In this document: piece by piece, positions 27,660-35,289 of the stretch
How the letters are laid out: each line of letters begins with the position of its first letter
Position numbering within the stretch: position 1 is the first letter of the stretch
Assembly (NCBI GenBank): GCA_016930235.1
Contig: JAFGHI010000030.1
Location: 1 to 43,833 of the forward strand
DNA length: 43,833 bases
Source: Candidatus Omnitrophota bacterium
Lineage (GTDB): Bacteria; Omnitrophota; Omnitrophia; Omnitrophales; Aquincolibacteriaceae
Direction of reading: 5' to 3'
The notes under the pieces: model-generated
Told to the model about the DNA's origin: nothing
Database searches by the model: none
Seen by the model: the letters and a program-made list of their open reading frames with translations, nothing else
Made by a program: the position numbers and the translations under genes

Positions 27660-28460
27660 ATGTATCGACTTCTGGTTGTTGGAGATAGCTATGAAGCCCA
27701 CACGATTACCCGTTATTTCCGGTCGAAGAATCAGCGTGTATTTTGTTTGATCGGACATTCTGAGGCGGCTGATTCAATTCGGGGTATAGGGGCCGAACCC
27801 ATCTTTGCGGATCTTCCGTCCGGGGAATTATCGCAACCATTGCCGGCTGTTCAGTTTGTAATTTTTGTTCAGCCGAATCAGGGGGAGAAGGATCCGTACT
27901 TAAAGGGGGTTTCGAATTTTTTGGGACGTCTCAAACGGAATCCGGCACCGACCTTTCTTCTCTGTGTGACGGGATTGGAGATCTGGGGCCGGGGGATCGG
28001 TGATTGGGTGGATGAATCGACGATTCCACAACCGGATACGCCATGGGGGGAGGCACTTTTAAAAGCTGAAAGACGGATTCTTTTATCAGGATATGCTGCC
28101 GGTATCTTAAGGATTGGCAAGGTTTATGGGAATCATGATTCATTTGTGAAAGCAGCAGGCGATTTTGAGAAGATAGATCAATACTTGAGTTTTCTCCATG
28201 AGGATGATTTAATGGGAGTAATGCCTCGGGTCTTAAAGAAGATTAAGGCCGGGGGAGTCCTCATCGCCTCGGAAGATGAACCGCTTTTAGAATCTGAAGT
28301 TAATCGTTATTTGAATGGAAATTTTGGACAGCCGGTTAAAAAACCGGTCGGGTTCGAGACGGGAATCCGGGGGGTTCGATTACGTAATACCGCGCTCAAA
28401 AACCTCGGTTACCGCTTCGCCCACCGCGTAGGTGGCCTTTTCGCACAAAACGAACGTTAG
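27660..28460 (+). CDS. NAD-dependent epimerase-like protein (YeeZ-type atypical SDR), 3' end formed by a repeat
   Basis: A 266-residue Rossmann protein. MYRLLVVGDSYEAHTITRYF starts the nucleotide-binding fold, with a degenerate glycine motif. LRIGKVYGNHDSF corresponds to the R-x-x-x-IYG block, and LSFLHEDDLMGVM to the 'IHvdDla' block of the family. The usual catalytic Y-x-x-x-K is not evident, as in YeeZ-like atypical SDRs. Substrate unknown. The last 16 residues (YRFAHRVGGLFAQNER) are encoded inside the hairpin repeat that begins at 28412, so the original C-terminus has been replaced. An alternative is that the gene is decaying. It precedes treY by 69 nt. Confidence 0.65.
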   Translation: MYRLLVVGDSYEAHTITRYFRSKNQRVFCLIGHSEAADSIRGIGAEPIFADLPSGELSQPLPAVQFVIFVQPNQGEKDPYLKGVSNFLGRLKRNPAPTFLLCVTGLEIWGRGIGDWVDESTIPQPDTPWGEALLKAERRILLSGYAAGILRIGKVYGNHDSFVKAAGDFEKIDQYLSFLHEDDLMGVMPRVLKKIKAGGVLIASEDEPLLESEVNRYLNGNFGQPVKKPVGFETGIRGVRLRNTALKNLGYRFAHRVGGLFAQNER

Positions 28461-28503
28461 GAATGATGGAAAAGGCCACCTACGCGGTGGGCGCTAGCGG
28501 TGG
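28412..28503. repeat. Long-hairpin repeat element, copy 3
   Basis: Arms ccgcttcgcccaccgcgtag plus gtggccttttc and the complement gaaaaggccacctacgcggt plus gggcg, around a ~26-nt loop with cgaacgttaggaatgat. It starts inside the 27660 gene, supplies its stop codon (tag, 28458), and ends before the treY ribosome site. The right end reads gctagcggtgg as in copy 1, not gaagcgg. Confidence 0.88.
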
Positions 28504-28529
28504 TTGTGTAAGCGAGCGAAGGAGACAGG

Positions 28530-31500
28530 ATGTCAGAAATCAAAAGACAGCATAAAGATTTATTGACGGTTGCGGGAGTTCGTGCCTTTGTCAAGGATAT
28601 CTGCAAACAAGCCGTGCGGCCGGTCAATGTTTATCATTTAATGGTCAATTCGCAGTTTCAATTTAAACAGGCCCAGGCGGTTATCCCTTATCTGAAATCT
28701 CTGGGGATCGACACCCTTTATCTTTCACCTTTCTTTCAGGCTGTGCCGGGTTCTTTACATGGCTACAATTGCACCGACCCCAATCAAATCAATTCGGAGA
28801 TCGGAACCGTTGAGGAATTCTATCGGTTTTCGGAAACTTTGAAACAGCATGGGATGCATCTGGTGGCCGATGTGGTCCCCAACCATATGGGGATTTCGGG
28901 TAACGGGAACAGCTGGTGGCTGGACGTCCTCGAAAACGGCCCGAGTTCGGTGTATGCCCCTTTTTTTGATATCGACTGGGACCCGGAGAAAAAGGAATTA
29001 AAAGATAAGGTCCTGCTGCCGGTCTTGGGGGATCATTACGGCAAGATTCTCGAAGAGGGTGAAATACGGCTGGAATTTAATTCTAGAGAGTTCAAACTAC
29101 GGTATTGGGACCATTTGTTTCCCGTAGCGCCCGGGACGTATCCTCAGGTCCTGGAATACGGGACCCAGGAGCTTCAGGATTCGCTGGGGACTGAGGACAA
29201 GGATTATCTGGAATATTTAAGCGTGATCACGGCTTTCCGGAATCTTCCCGCCCGCACGACCCAGCATCCCGAAAAGATCGATGAACGCAACCGTGAAAAA
29301 GAGATCGCCAAGGACCGCCTGGAAAATCTCGTCAACAAATCAGAGGCGGTCCGCAATTTTCTGGAAGGCCGCGTCCGGCTCTTTAACGGCGAGAAAGGCC
29401 ATCCGAGAAGCTTTGATCTTCTGGATGAACTTGTCAATGTCCAGCCTTACCGGTTGGCCCACTGGCGCGTGGCCTCCGAGGAGATTAATTATCGCCGCTT
29501 CTTTGACATCAATGAATTGGCCGCTATCCGCATCGAGGATTCGCGAGTTTTTAATACCCATCATCGTTTGTTGTTTGAGCTTGTCCATGACGGGAAAATC
29601 CAAGGTTTAAGGATCGACCATCCCGACGGACTTTATGATCCCCCGGTCTACTTTCAGAAACTTCAGCGGACGTTTCTTTGGAAGGCTCTAGAAAAGGAAT
29701 ATGAACGAATTTATCAAAAAGAATTGCTTAAGGATTCCGAGGAAGCCAAGGTGCTCGATCACTACCTTGAACGCGTTCTTCATGAGAAGAAGATGCTTGA
29801 GGCCAAACCGCTTTATGTGGTGGCCGAGAAGATCCTAGACCGTAAAGAATCGCTTCCGAAGGACTGGAATATTCACGGGACGGTCGGATATGAATATTTG
29901 AATGCCTTGAACGGGGTCTTTGTGGACCGGGAGAATGCCCAAAAATTTCAGGAAATTTACGAGGAATTTTCGGGGCTCAAAATCGACTTTGATCAGCTTG
30001 TTTATGAAAAAAAGAAATTCTTTGCTCTTGTCCATATGTCGAGTGAAATCAATACGTTAGCGCACCGTCTTGATCAAATATCCGAGACGGACCGTCGTTA
30101 CCGTGACTTTACCCGTAATCACTTGGCGGTGGCGATTCGTGAAGTGATCGCCTGTTTTCCGGTTTACCGGACTTATATTTCACCGGATGTGACCCAGATT
30201 TCCGAACGCGATGAAAAGTATATTCATATCGCGATCGAAAAGGCCAAAAGGAAGACACCCGCGCTTTCGAATGCCCTTTATGATTTTTTAAGGGATGTCC
30301 TGATTCTCAAAATTGTCCCGGAGATGTTTTCCGATGAAGAAAGGATGTACCGCGATTTCGTTTTACGGTTCCAGCAGTTAACGGGGCCTGTGATGGCCAA
30401 AGGCCTGGAAGACACCTGTTTTTATATTTACAACCGTTTGATTTCCTTAAATGAAGTTGGCGGCGATCCGCTTCACTTTGGGATGTCCGCGGGGGATTTT
30501 CACCGACAAAATCAGGAAAGGCAGAGAAAATGGCCCGAGAGTTTTATCACATCTTCGACACATGATACGAAACGAAGCGAAGATGTCCGGATGCGGATCA
30601 ATGTCTTGAGTGAGATTCCGGAGGAGTGGAAGGCCACCTTGACGAAGTGGGCCGTTACGAACGAGAAGCACAAGACCAAGATTGGCGGGTCTCTGGAGCC
30701 CGACCGGAATGTAGAATATTTTATTTACCAGACGCTGGTGGGTGTGTGGCCGATCGAGGGTGTGTGTCCCGAAGCGGAAGAGGCCTTTAAGGAAAGGATC
30801 TGGATTTATATGGAGAAGGCCCTTCGGGAAGCCAAAGGGAAAACCAACTGGATTAATTCCAATACCGAATACGAAGAGGCCGTCAAAAAGTTTGTTTACG
30901 GGATCCTGGGGCGTGGGGAAGGGAATTTTTTTCTCGAGGTTTTCCTTCCATTCCAGCAGCGGATCTCGATGGCGGGGATGCTCGGTTTGTTATCCGCCCT
31001 GTGTTTAAAATTCGGTTCCCCGGGTGCGATTGATACTTTTCAGGGGACAGAGTCGTGGAATCTCCGCCTTGTCGATCCCGACAACCGGTATCCGGTGGAT
31101 TTTGGAGGTTGCGAGGCTAAACTCAATCAAATCTTGGCATCGATGAGTTCTTCTGCCTCTCGTGAGGAGGCATTAGGCGCGTTTCTATCCAAGTGGGAGG
31201 ATCATGGGATCAAACTCTGGTTGCTTCGTGAGGGTTTGGGACTTCGCCGCAAAATGGCGGAGCTTTTGATCGAAGGAGATTATCTTCCTCTGAAGATAAG
31301 CGGCAAAAAAGATAAACACATTGTGGCTTATCTTCGAAGGATGAAAGGGCAATGCGTCATTTTTGCCGCGATGCGGTTTTTTATGGAAGCTTTGACGGAA
31401 GGGGGCGCCTTGACGCCCCATCGCGAGTGGTGGCAGGATACGGTCCTTGTTTTGCCTCAGGATATTTCCGAAAATTGCCTGGAAGATTATTTATTGCAGA

Positions 31501-31613
31501 AAGAAATCCCGATTCATACGGAAGGGGATGAGAAGGTGATTCGGGCCGGAGAACTTTTTTCGAGGCTTCCTCTTTCCATTTTGACTCAAAACACATCCAA
31601 GGGGAATTCTTGA
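28530..31613 (+). CDS. treY: Maltooligosyltrehalose synthase
   Basis: A 1027-residue GH13-family enzyme that turns the reducing-end alpha-1,4 bond of maltooligosaccharides into an alpha,alpha-1,1 bond (EC 5.4.99.15), in the cytoplasm. Conserved blocks: LKSLGIDTLYLSPFFQAVPG, VADVVPNHMGI, GLRIDHPDGLYDP (nucleophile D363), VVAEKILDRKESLP (acid E433), SSTHDTKRSEDVR (D679) and QGTESWNLRLVDPDNRYPVD. Somewhat longer than the 700-950 residues common in the family. GAAGGAGA precedes the ATG at 28530. It overlaps treZ by 4 nt, so the pair is translationally coupled. No glycogen debranching gene (treX) is beside it, so glucan supply comes from elsewhere. Confidence 0.96.
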   Translation: MSEIKRQHKDLLTVAGVRAFVKDICKQAVRPVNVYHLMVNSQFQFKQAQAVIPYLKSLGIDTLYLSPFFQAVPGSLHGYNCTDPNQINSEIGTVEEFYRFSETLKQHGMHLVADVVPNHMGISGNGNSWWLDVLENGPSSVYAPFFDIDWDPEKKELKDKVLLPVLGDHYGKILEEGEIRLEFNSREFKLRYWDHLFPVAPGTYPQVLEYGTQELQDSLGTEDKDYLEYLSVITAFRNLPARTTQHPEKIDERNREKEIAKDRLENLVNKSEAVRNFLEGRVRLFNGEKGHPRSFDLLDELVNVQPYRLAHWRVASEEINYRRFFDINELAAIRIEDSRVFNTHHRLLFELVHDGKIQGLRIDHPDGLYDPPVYFQKLQRTFLWKALEKEYERIYQKELLKDSEEAKVLDHYLERVLHEKKMLEAKPLYVVAEKILDRKESLPKDWNIHGTVGYEYLNALNGVFVDRENAQKFQEIYEEFSGLKIDFDQLVYEKKKFFALVHMSSEINTLAHRLDQISETDRRYRDFTRNHLAVAIREVIACFPVYRTYISPDVTQISERDEKYIHIAIEKAKRKTPALSNALYDFLRDVLILKIVPEMFSDEERMYRDFVLRFQQLTGPVMAKGLEDTCFYIYNRLISLNEVGGDPLHFGMSAGDFHRQNQERQRKWPESFITSSTHDTKRSEDVRMRINVLSEIPEEWKATLTKWAVTNEKHKTKIGGSLEPDRNVEYFIYQTLVGVWPIEGVCPEAEEAFKERIWIYMEKALREAKGKTNWINSNTEYEEAVKKFVYGILGRGEGNFFLEVFLPFQQRISMAGMLGLLSALCLKFGSPGAIDTFQGTESWNLRLVDPDNRYPVDFGGCEAKLNQILASMSSSASREEALGAFLSKWEDHGIKLWLLREGLGLRRKMAELLIEGDYLPLKISGKKDKHIVAYLRRMKGQCVIFAAMRFFMEALTEGGALTPHREWWQDTVLVLPQDISENCLEDYLLQKEIPIHTEGDEKVIRAGELFSRLPLSILTQNTSKGNS

Positions 31614-33466
31614 CCGTGCTGACGAAGGGAAAGACCTGGAAACTTGAGCTTGGAGCACATGTCCTGGCGTCCGAGAGGACACGATTCCGTGTCTGGGCGC
31701 CGCGCTGCCAGCATGTGGATTTAAAGATTTTATGCGGTCCGTCCGCAAAAATGATTCCGATGCAGCGTGAAAAAGACGGTTATTACTTTGTTGAGACAGG
31801 TGAGGCCCCTGCCGGCACCCGTTATCTTTATATCCTCGATCACGAGAAAGAGCGCCCGGACCCCATTTCCCGGTATCAGCCTGAGACGGTACACGGTCCT
31901 TCTCAGGTAATGGACCCGAATCGCTACGGCTGGCACGACTCCAAATGGAAAGGAATTCCGCATAAGGAATTGGTTTTTTATGAGCTGCATGTCGGGACTT
32001 TTACGCGCGAAGGGACCTTTGAAGCCGTGATTTCAAAACTTCCGTATCTCAAGAAACTGGGTGTGACGTGTGTGGAGATCATGCCGGTGGCCCAGTTCCC
32101 CGGCAAAAGGAATTGGGGCTATGACGGTGTCGGCCTTTATGCCGTCCAGAATAGTTACGGCGGCCCCGACGGATTGAAAAAATTGGTGGATGCTTGTCAC
32201 TGCCAGGGTTTGGCTTTTTGTCTGGATGTGGTCTATAACCACCTGGGACCGGAAGGTAATTATCTGCGTGATTTCGGGCCTTATTTTAGCGAGCGTTATA
32301 AAACCCCTTGGGGGGAGGCCATTAATTATGACGGCGAGGCAAGCGAACATGTCCGGCGTTATATCGTCGAGAACGCTCTTTACTGGGTGAGCGAATTTCA
32401 TGTGGATGCGCTAAGATTGGATGCGATTCACGGGATTTATGATTTTGGGACGCGGCATATTCTGGAGGAGATCGGAGACTGCGTTCACGAAGAAGCCCAG
32501 AGGTTGGGCCGTCCTCTTTATATTATTCCAGAAAGTGATCTGAATGAATCCCGAATTATTCGTTCCAAGGCAGGCGGGGGATTCGGACTGGATGCCCAGT
32601 GGAGCGATGACTTTCATCATTCGGTCCATACGATTTTAACCGGCGAAGAAATGGGATATTACCGGGATTTTTCGGGCCTTGCGGATCTGGCGAAATCGAT
32701 CGAAGAGGGGTTTGTCTATGACGGAAGGTATTCCAATTTTCGCGGAAAACCGCACGGGGATTCGACCAAGGATCTTGCGGGTGAAAAATTTGTTGTCTGT
32801 ATCCAAAATCATGACCAGGTCGGTAACCGCGCGTGGGGGGATCGGTTTGGGACCCTCCTTTCGTTGGAGGCCCAGAAGCTGGCAGGGGTCATGCTTCTCA
32901 TGTCGCCGTATCTTCCTCTGATTTGGATGGGGCAGGAATACGGCGAGAAGGCCCCGTTCCAGTATTTTGTCGATCACGGGGATCCCGGACTGGTCGAGGC
33001 TGTTCGAAAGGGGAGGAAAGCGGAATTTGTTTCCTTCGGGTGGAATGAGATTCCGGACCCGAAGGATCCCTCGACGTTTGAACGGTCGCGTCTGGATTGG
33101 AAGAAGATTCGTAAAAAGCCGCATGTTTTTCATTGGAGGCTTTATCGTGACCTTCTTTGTTTAAGGAAATCCTGGGGAATGCTTGAGGAAATCAAAAAGG
33201 AGAAGACGAAAGTCCGTTTTTCCGAAAAGGAAAAATGGTTGAGTGTGGAATACACGACTTCCCATGGTGCCAGGAAGGGTATCCTTTATTCCTTTTTGGA
33301 TCTTGAGCGGACAATCCCACTTCCTTTTTCGAAGAACCGGTTTGTCGAGATTCTGAATACCGAAGCCAAAAAATACGGCGGTTCGGTGAGCCGCCTCAGA
33401 AACAAAGTCCATCGCAAGCAGATCCTGCTCCGGCATTTTCAAGCTATCGCCGGGCAGATCCGCTAG
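31610..33466 (+). CDS. treZ: Maltooligosyltrehalose trehalohydrolase
   Basis: A 618-residue GH13 enzyme that releases trehalose from maltooligosyltrehalose (EC 3.2.1.141), completing the TreYZ route. An N-terminal E-set/CBM48-like domain (TRFRVWAPRCQHVDLKI) precedes the barrel: FYELHVGTFTREGTFEA, DVVYNHLGPEGNY, VDALRLDAIHGIYD (D271), YIIPESDLNES (E308) and CIQNHDQVGNRAWGDR (D402). The start is TTG at 31610, giving a TTGA overlap with the treY stop and AAGGGGAA just upstream. The next in-frame ATG is far inside the barrel. Normal family length. Confidence 0.96.
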   Translation: MTVLTKGKTWKLELGAHVLASERTRFRVWAPRCQHVDLKILCGPSAKMIPMQREKDGYYFVETGEAPAGTRYLYILDHEKERPDPISRYQPETVHGPSQVMDPNRYGWHDSKWKGIPHKELVFYELHVGTFTREGTFEAVISKLPYLKKLGVTCVEIMPVAQFPGKRNWGYDGVGLYAVQNSYGGPDGLKKLVDACHCQGLAFCLDVVYNHLGPEGNYLRDFGPYFSERYKTPWGEAINYDGEASEHVRRYIVENALYWVSEFHVDALRLDAIHGIYDFGTRHILEEIGDCVHEEAQRLGRPLYIIPESDLNESRIIRSKAGGGFGLDAQWSDDFHHSVHTILTGEEMGYYRDFSGLADLAKSIEEGFVYDGRYSNFRGKPHGDSTKDLAGEKFVVCIQNHDQVGNRAWGDRFGTLLSLEAQKLAGVMLLMSPYLPLIWMGQEYGEKAPFQYFVDHGDPGLVEAVRKGRKAEFVSFGWNEIPDPKDPSTFERSRLDWKKIRKKPHVFHWRLYRDLLCLRKSWGMLEEIKKEKTKVRFSEKEKWLSVEYTTSHGARKGILYSFLDLERTIPLPFSKNRFVEILNTEAKKYGGSVSRLRNKVHRKQILLRHFQAIAGQIR

Positions 33467-33488
33467 ACCCCTAGCACTTGTCCTCCCA

Positions 33489-33576
33489 CCGCTTCGCCCA
33501 CCGCGTAGGTGGCCTTTTCGTACAAACCTAACGTTAGGAATGATTGAAAAGGCCACCTACGCGGTGGGCGAAGCGG
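33489..33576. repeat. Long-hairpin repeat element, copy 4 (most perfect)
   Basis: 88 bp with perfect 31-bp terminal inverted arms (ccgcttcgcccaccgcgtag + gtggccttttc and the exact complement) and a 26-nt loop containing the 12-bp palindrome CCTAACGTTAGG. It encodes nothing. It lies 22 nt after treZ and directly abuts the -35 box of the radC promoter. No T-run follows either arm. Confidence 0.92.
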
Positions 33577-33605
33577 TTGCGATGGGTGTGGCGGTCACTT
33601 ATAAT
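33577..33605 (+). promoter_or_regulatory. Promoter of radC (TTGCGA-17-TATAAT)
   Basis: TTGCGA (33577-33582), 17 nt, TATAAT (33600-33605). The -35 box begins at the last base of the hairpin repeat, so the repeat insertion brought or abuts the promoter. The start codon at 33665 leaves a leader of about 50 nt. Confidence 0.6.
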
Positions 33606-33664
33606 GAACCTGCTCACCTCGATGGTGATCTCTTCGAATATTTCTAGCCGTAGCGACTTACCGG

Positions 33665-34384
33665 ATGGAAAGAAAAAATCAAAATGGGATCAAGACCTGG
33701 CCGATCTCTGATCATCCAAGGGAAAAGGCGTGCCGCTTTGGTGTGGAAAAACTTTCGGATGCCGAACTCTTGGCTGTCATTCTCCGTCAGGGTATTCGGG
33801 GGAAAGATGCAGTCGTTTTATCGCGTGAACTCCTGACTCAGTTCGGAGGTTTACGGAAATTACTGGCAAGCGATTGGCCGAGTCTGGAAAGGATAAGAGG
33901 TCTCGGGCCCGCCAAAATCACGGCTCTTCTGGCGGTCAATGAACTCGCACGCCGCCAATTGAAGGAAAAGATCTTCAACTGTCAGGTGATCCGCGATCCT
34001 GAAACGGTTGTTGAGTTTCTTTATGCTTCCTTTCAAGGGAAAGTGCGCGAGATCTTCAAATGTCTTTTTCTTGACCGCGCCAATCGCCTTATCGAAGAAC
34101 GGGATCTCTTTCAGGGGACTGTCGATCAATCGGTTGTGCATCCCCGCGAAGTGGTGAAGGCCGCGCTCGACTGCCACGCGACAAGTGTGATCCTGGTTCA
34201 TAATCATCCTTCAGGCCGTGTCGAACCGAGCGTTGAAGATAAAGAAGTGACCCGCAAACTCCAACTGGCTTGTCAGACCGTATCCGTCGAGATCCTGGAC
34301 CACTTGATCATTGGTGAGGGACAGTATTTCAGCTTTCGCGAGCATCAGCTTTTAGGCTGCGAGCGGATCAGCCAAAGGGGATAA
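33665..34384 (+). CDS. radC: RadC family JAB/MPN-domain protein
   Basis: 239 residues, the usual length. The N-terminal helix-hairpin-helix part contains FGVEKLSDAELLAVILRQG and IRGLGPAKITALLAVNELARR. The C-terminal JAMM domain has VHPREVVKAALD, SVILVHNHPSGRVEPSVEDK (metal ligands H, H and D) and DHLIIGEGQYFSFRE. RadC/UPF0758 proteins were once linked to DNA repair, but the biochemical role is unsettled; the JAMM motif suggests a metal-dependent hydrolase. It has its own promoter and no operon partner. Confidence 0.93.
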   Translation: MERKNQNGIKTWPISDHPREKACRFGVEKLSDAELLAVILRQGIRGKDAVVLSRELLTQFGGLRKLLASDWPSLERIRGLGPAKITALLAVNELARRQLKEKIFNCQVIRDPETVVEFLYASFQGKVREIFKCLFLDRANRLIEERDLFQGTVDQSVVHPREVVKAALDCHATSVILVHNHPSGRVEPSVEDKEVTRKLQLACQTVSVEILDHLIIGEGQYFSFREHQLLGCERISQRG

Positions 34385-34425
34385 AAATTCCGAAGAGAAC
34401 AGAAGAGATGGGCTTAACGGACTAA

Positions 34426-34588
34426 CGTGAAGCGTGAAGAGTGAAAAGTAAAGAGTCGGATATATTCGGTGTGTCGAAAATCGTCCAGGGCGGGAGGCTT
34501 TAAATAAATTTCAAAATTTATTATGCGGCTTGGCAATTTTTGTTTCCGGTTTGTTAGGTATTTTACCCTTCACCCTTCACATTTCACA
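34426..34588. repeat. Imperfect inverted repeat in the 340-nt radC to DJ-1 gap
   Basis: cgtgaagcgtgaagagtgaa (34426 on) is roughly complementary to ttacccttcacccttcacat plus ttcac (to 34588). The left arm is itself a short direct repeat of gtgaag. The sequence to 34680 is a pyrimidine-rich tract (ccttccttctttgcctcttg). No convincing gene lies in this gap; the ORFs starting at 34523 and 34530 run through this low-complexity DNA and are not supported there. Confidence 0.5.
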
Positions 34589-34724
34589 ACTGCACAAATG
34601 CCTTTTGCCTTCCTTCTTTGCCTCTTGGCCTCTTTCTTCCTGCCTCTTCAAGCATCTTGTCTTTCGTCCTCAGGCTTTATTTGGTATCCTATATTTGGAA
34701 ACTTTCCTAGGGAGGGCGAAAACG

Positions 34725-35273
34725 ATGAAAACAGCAATGATTCCTATTGCGGACGGATTTGAAGAGATTGAAACAATGACCATCGTCGATGTTTTAAGGA
34801 GAGCCGGCCTGAAAGTCGTGCTTGCCGGCATTAAGCCAGGTCCTTTGACAGGGGCCCGAAGGGTTCAGGTGGTTCCTGATGTTGCCTTGGCGGATGTTCA
34901 AGAAGATGATTATGATGCCGTGATTTTACCCGGCGGCCAGCCGGGTGTCGACAATCTCAGGAAAGATGAGCGGGTTCTTAAGCTCCTCAAGAGAATGAAA
35001 AGTGAAAAGAAACTTATCGGTGCCATTTGTGCTGCGCCGCTTATTTTGCGCGATGCCGGTCTTATCGAGGGGGTTCGTCTTACGAGTTATCCGGGCCTTG
35101 AAAAGGATCTCCCTGGCAGTCAATATTCCAAAGACCGTGTTGTTTTGGACGGATCCATTCTCACAAGCCGTGCACCCGGTACCGCAATGGAATTTGCGAT
35201 CAAGCTTGTTGAAATCTTGGTGGGAAAATCCGTGCGGGACAATCTTACCGAAATTATGGTCGTCAAAAGTTGA
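34725..35273 (+). CDS. DJ-1/PfpI family protein (YajL/ThiJ-like)
   Basis: 182 residues from the ATG at 34725, which has GGGAGGG 9-15 nt upstream and gives the normal start MKTAMIPIADGFEEIETMTI. The ORF-track start at 34530 adds 65 residues of repeat-derived sequence and is rejected. The catalytic acid is E13 or E14 in DGFEEIE. The nucleophilic cysteine is in LIGAICAAPLILRDAGL, and the SRAPGTAMEFA block follows. Members act as glyoxalases/deglycases or chaperone-like stress proteins. Which activity applies is not visible. It is convergent with the helicase gene, with 16 nt between the stops. Confidence 0.92.
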   Translation: MKTAMIPIADGFEEIETMTIVDVLRRAGLKVVLAGIKPGPLTGARRVQVVPDVALADVQEDDYDAVILPGGQPGVDNLRKDERVLKLLKRMKSEKKLIGAICAAPLILRDAGLIEGVRLTSYPGLEKDLPGSQYSKDRVVLDGSILTSRAPGTAMEFAIKLVEILVGKSVRDNLTEIMVVKS

Positions 35274-35289
35274 CGGATAGATTTAAAAG

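Noticed and set aside
32636-33133. 165-aa minus-strand ORF opposite treZ
   Set aside because: It is a shadow of a well-supported GH13 gene with no motif of its own.
33489-33576. Long hairpin as an intrinsic terminator of treZ
   Set aside because: The stem is far longer than usual and lacks a following T-run; the same element occurs inside a gene end and before promoters.
34523-34762. ORFs at 34523 and the 34530 extension of the DJ-1 gene
   Set aside because: They consist of pyrimidine-rich repeat DNA; the DJ-1 family N-terminus and a GGGAGGG site fit ATG 34725.
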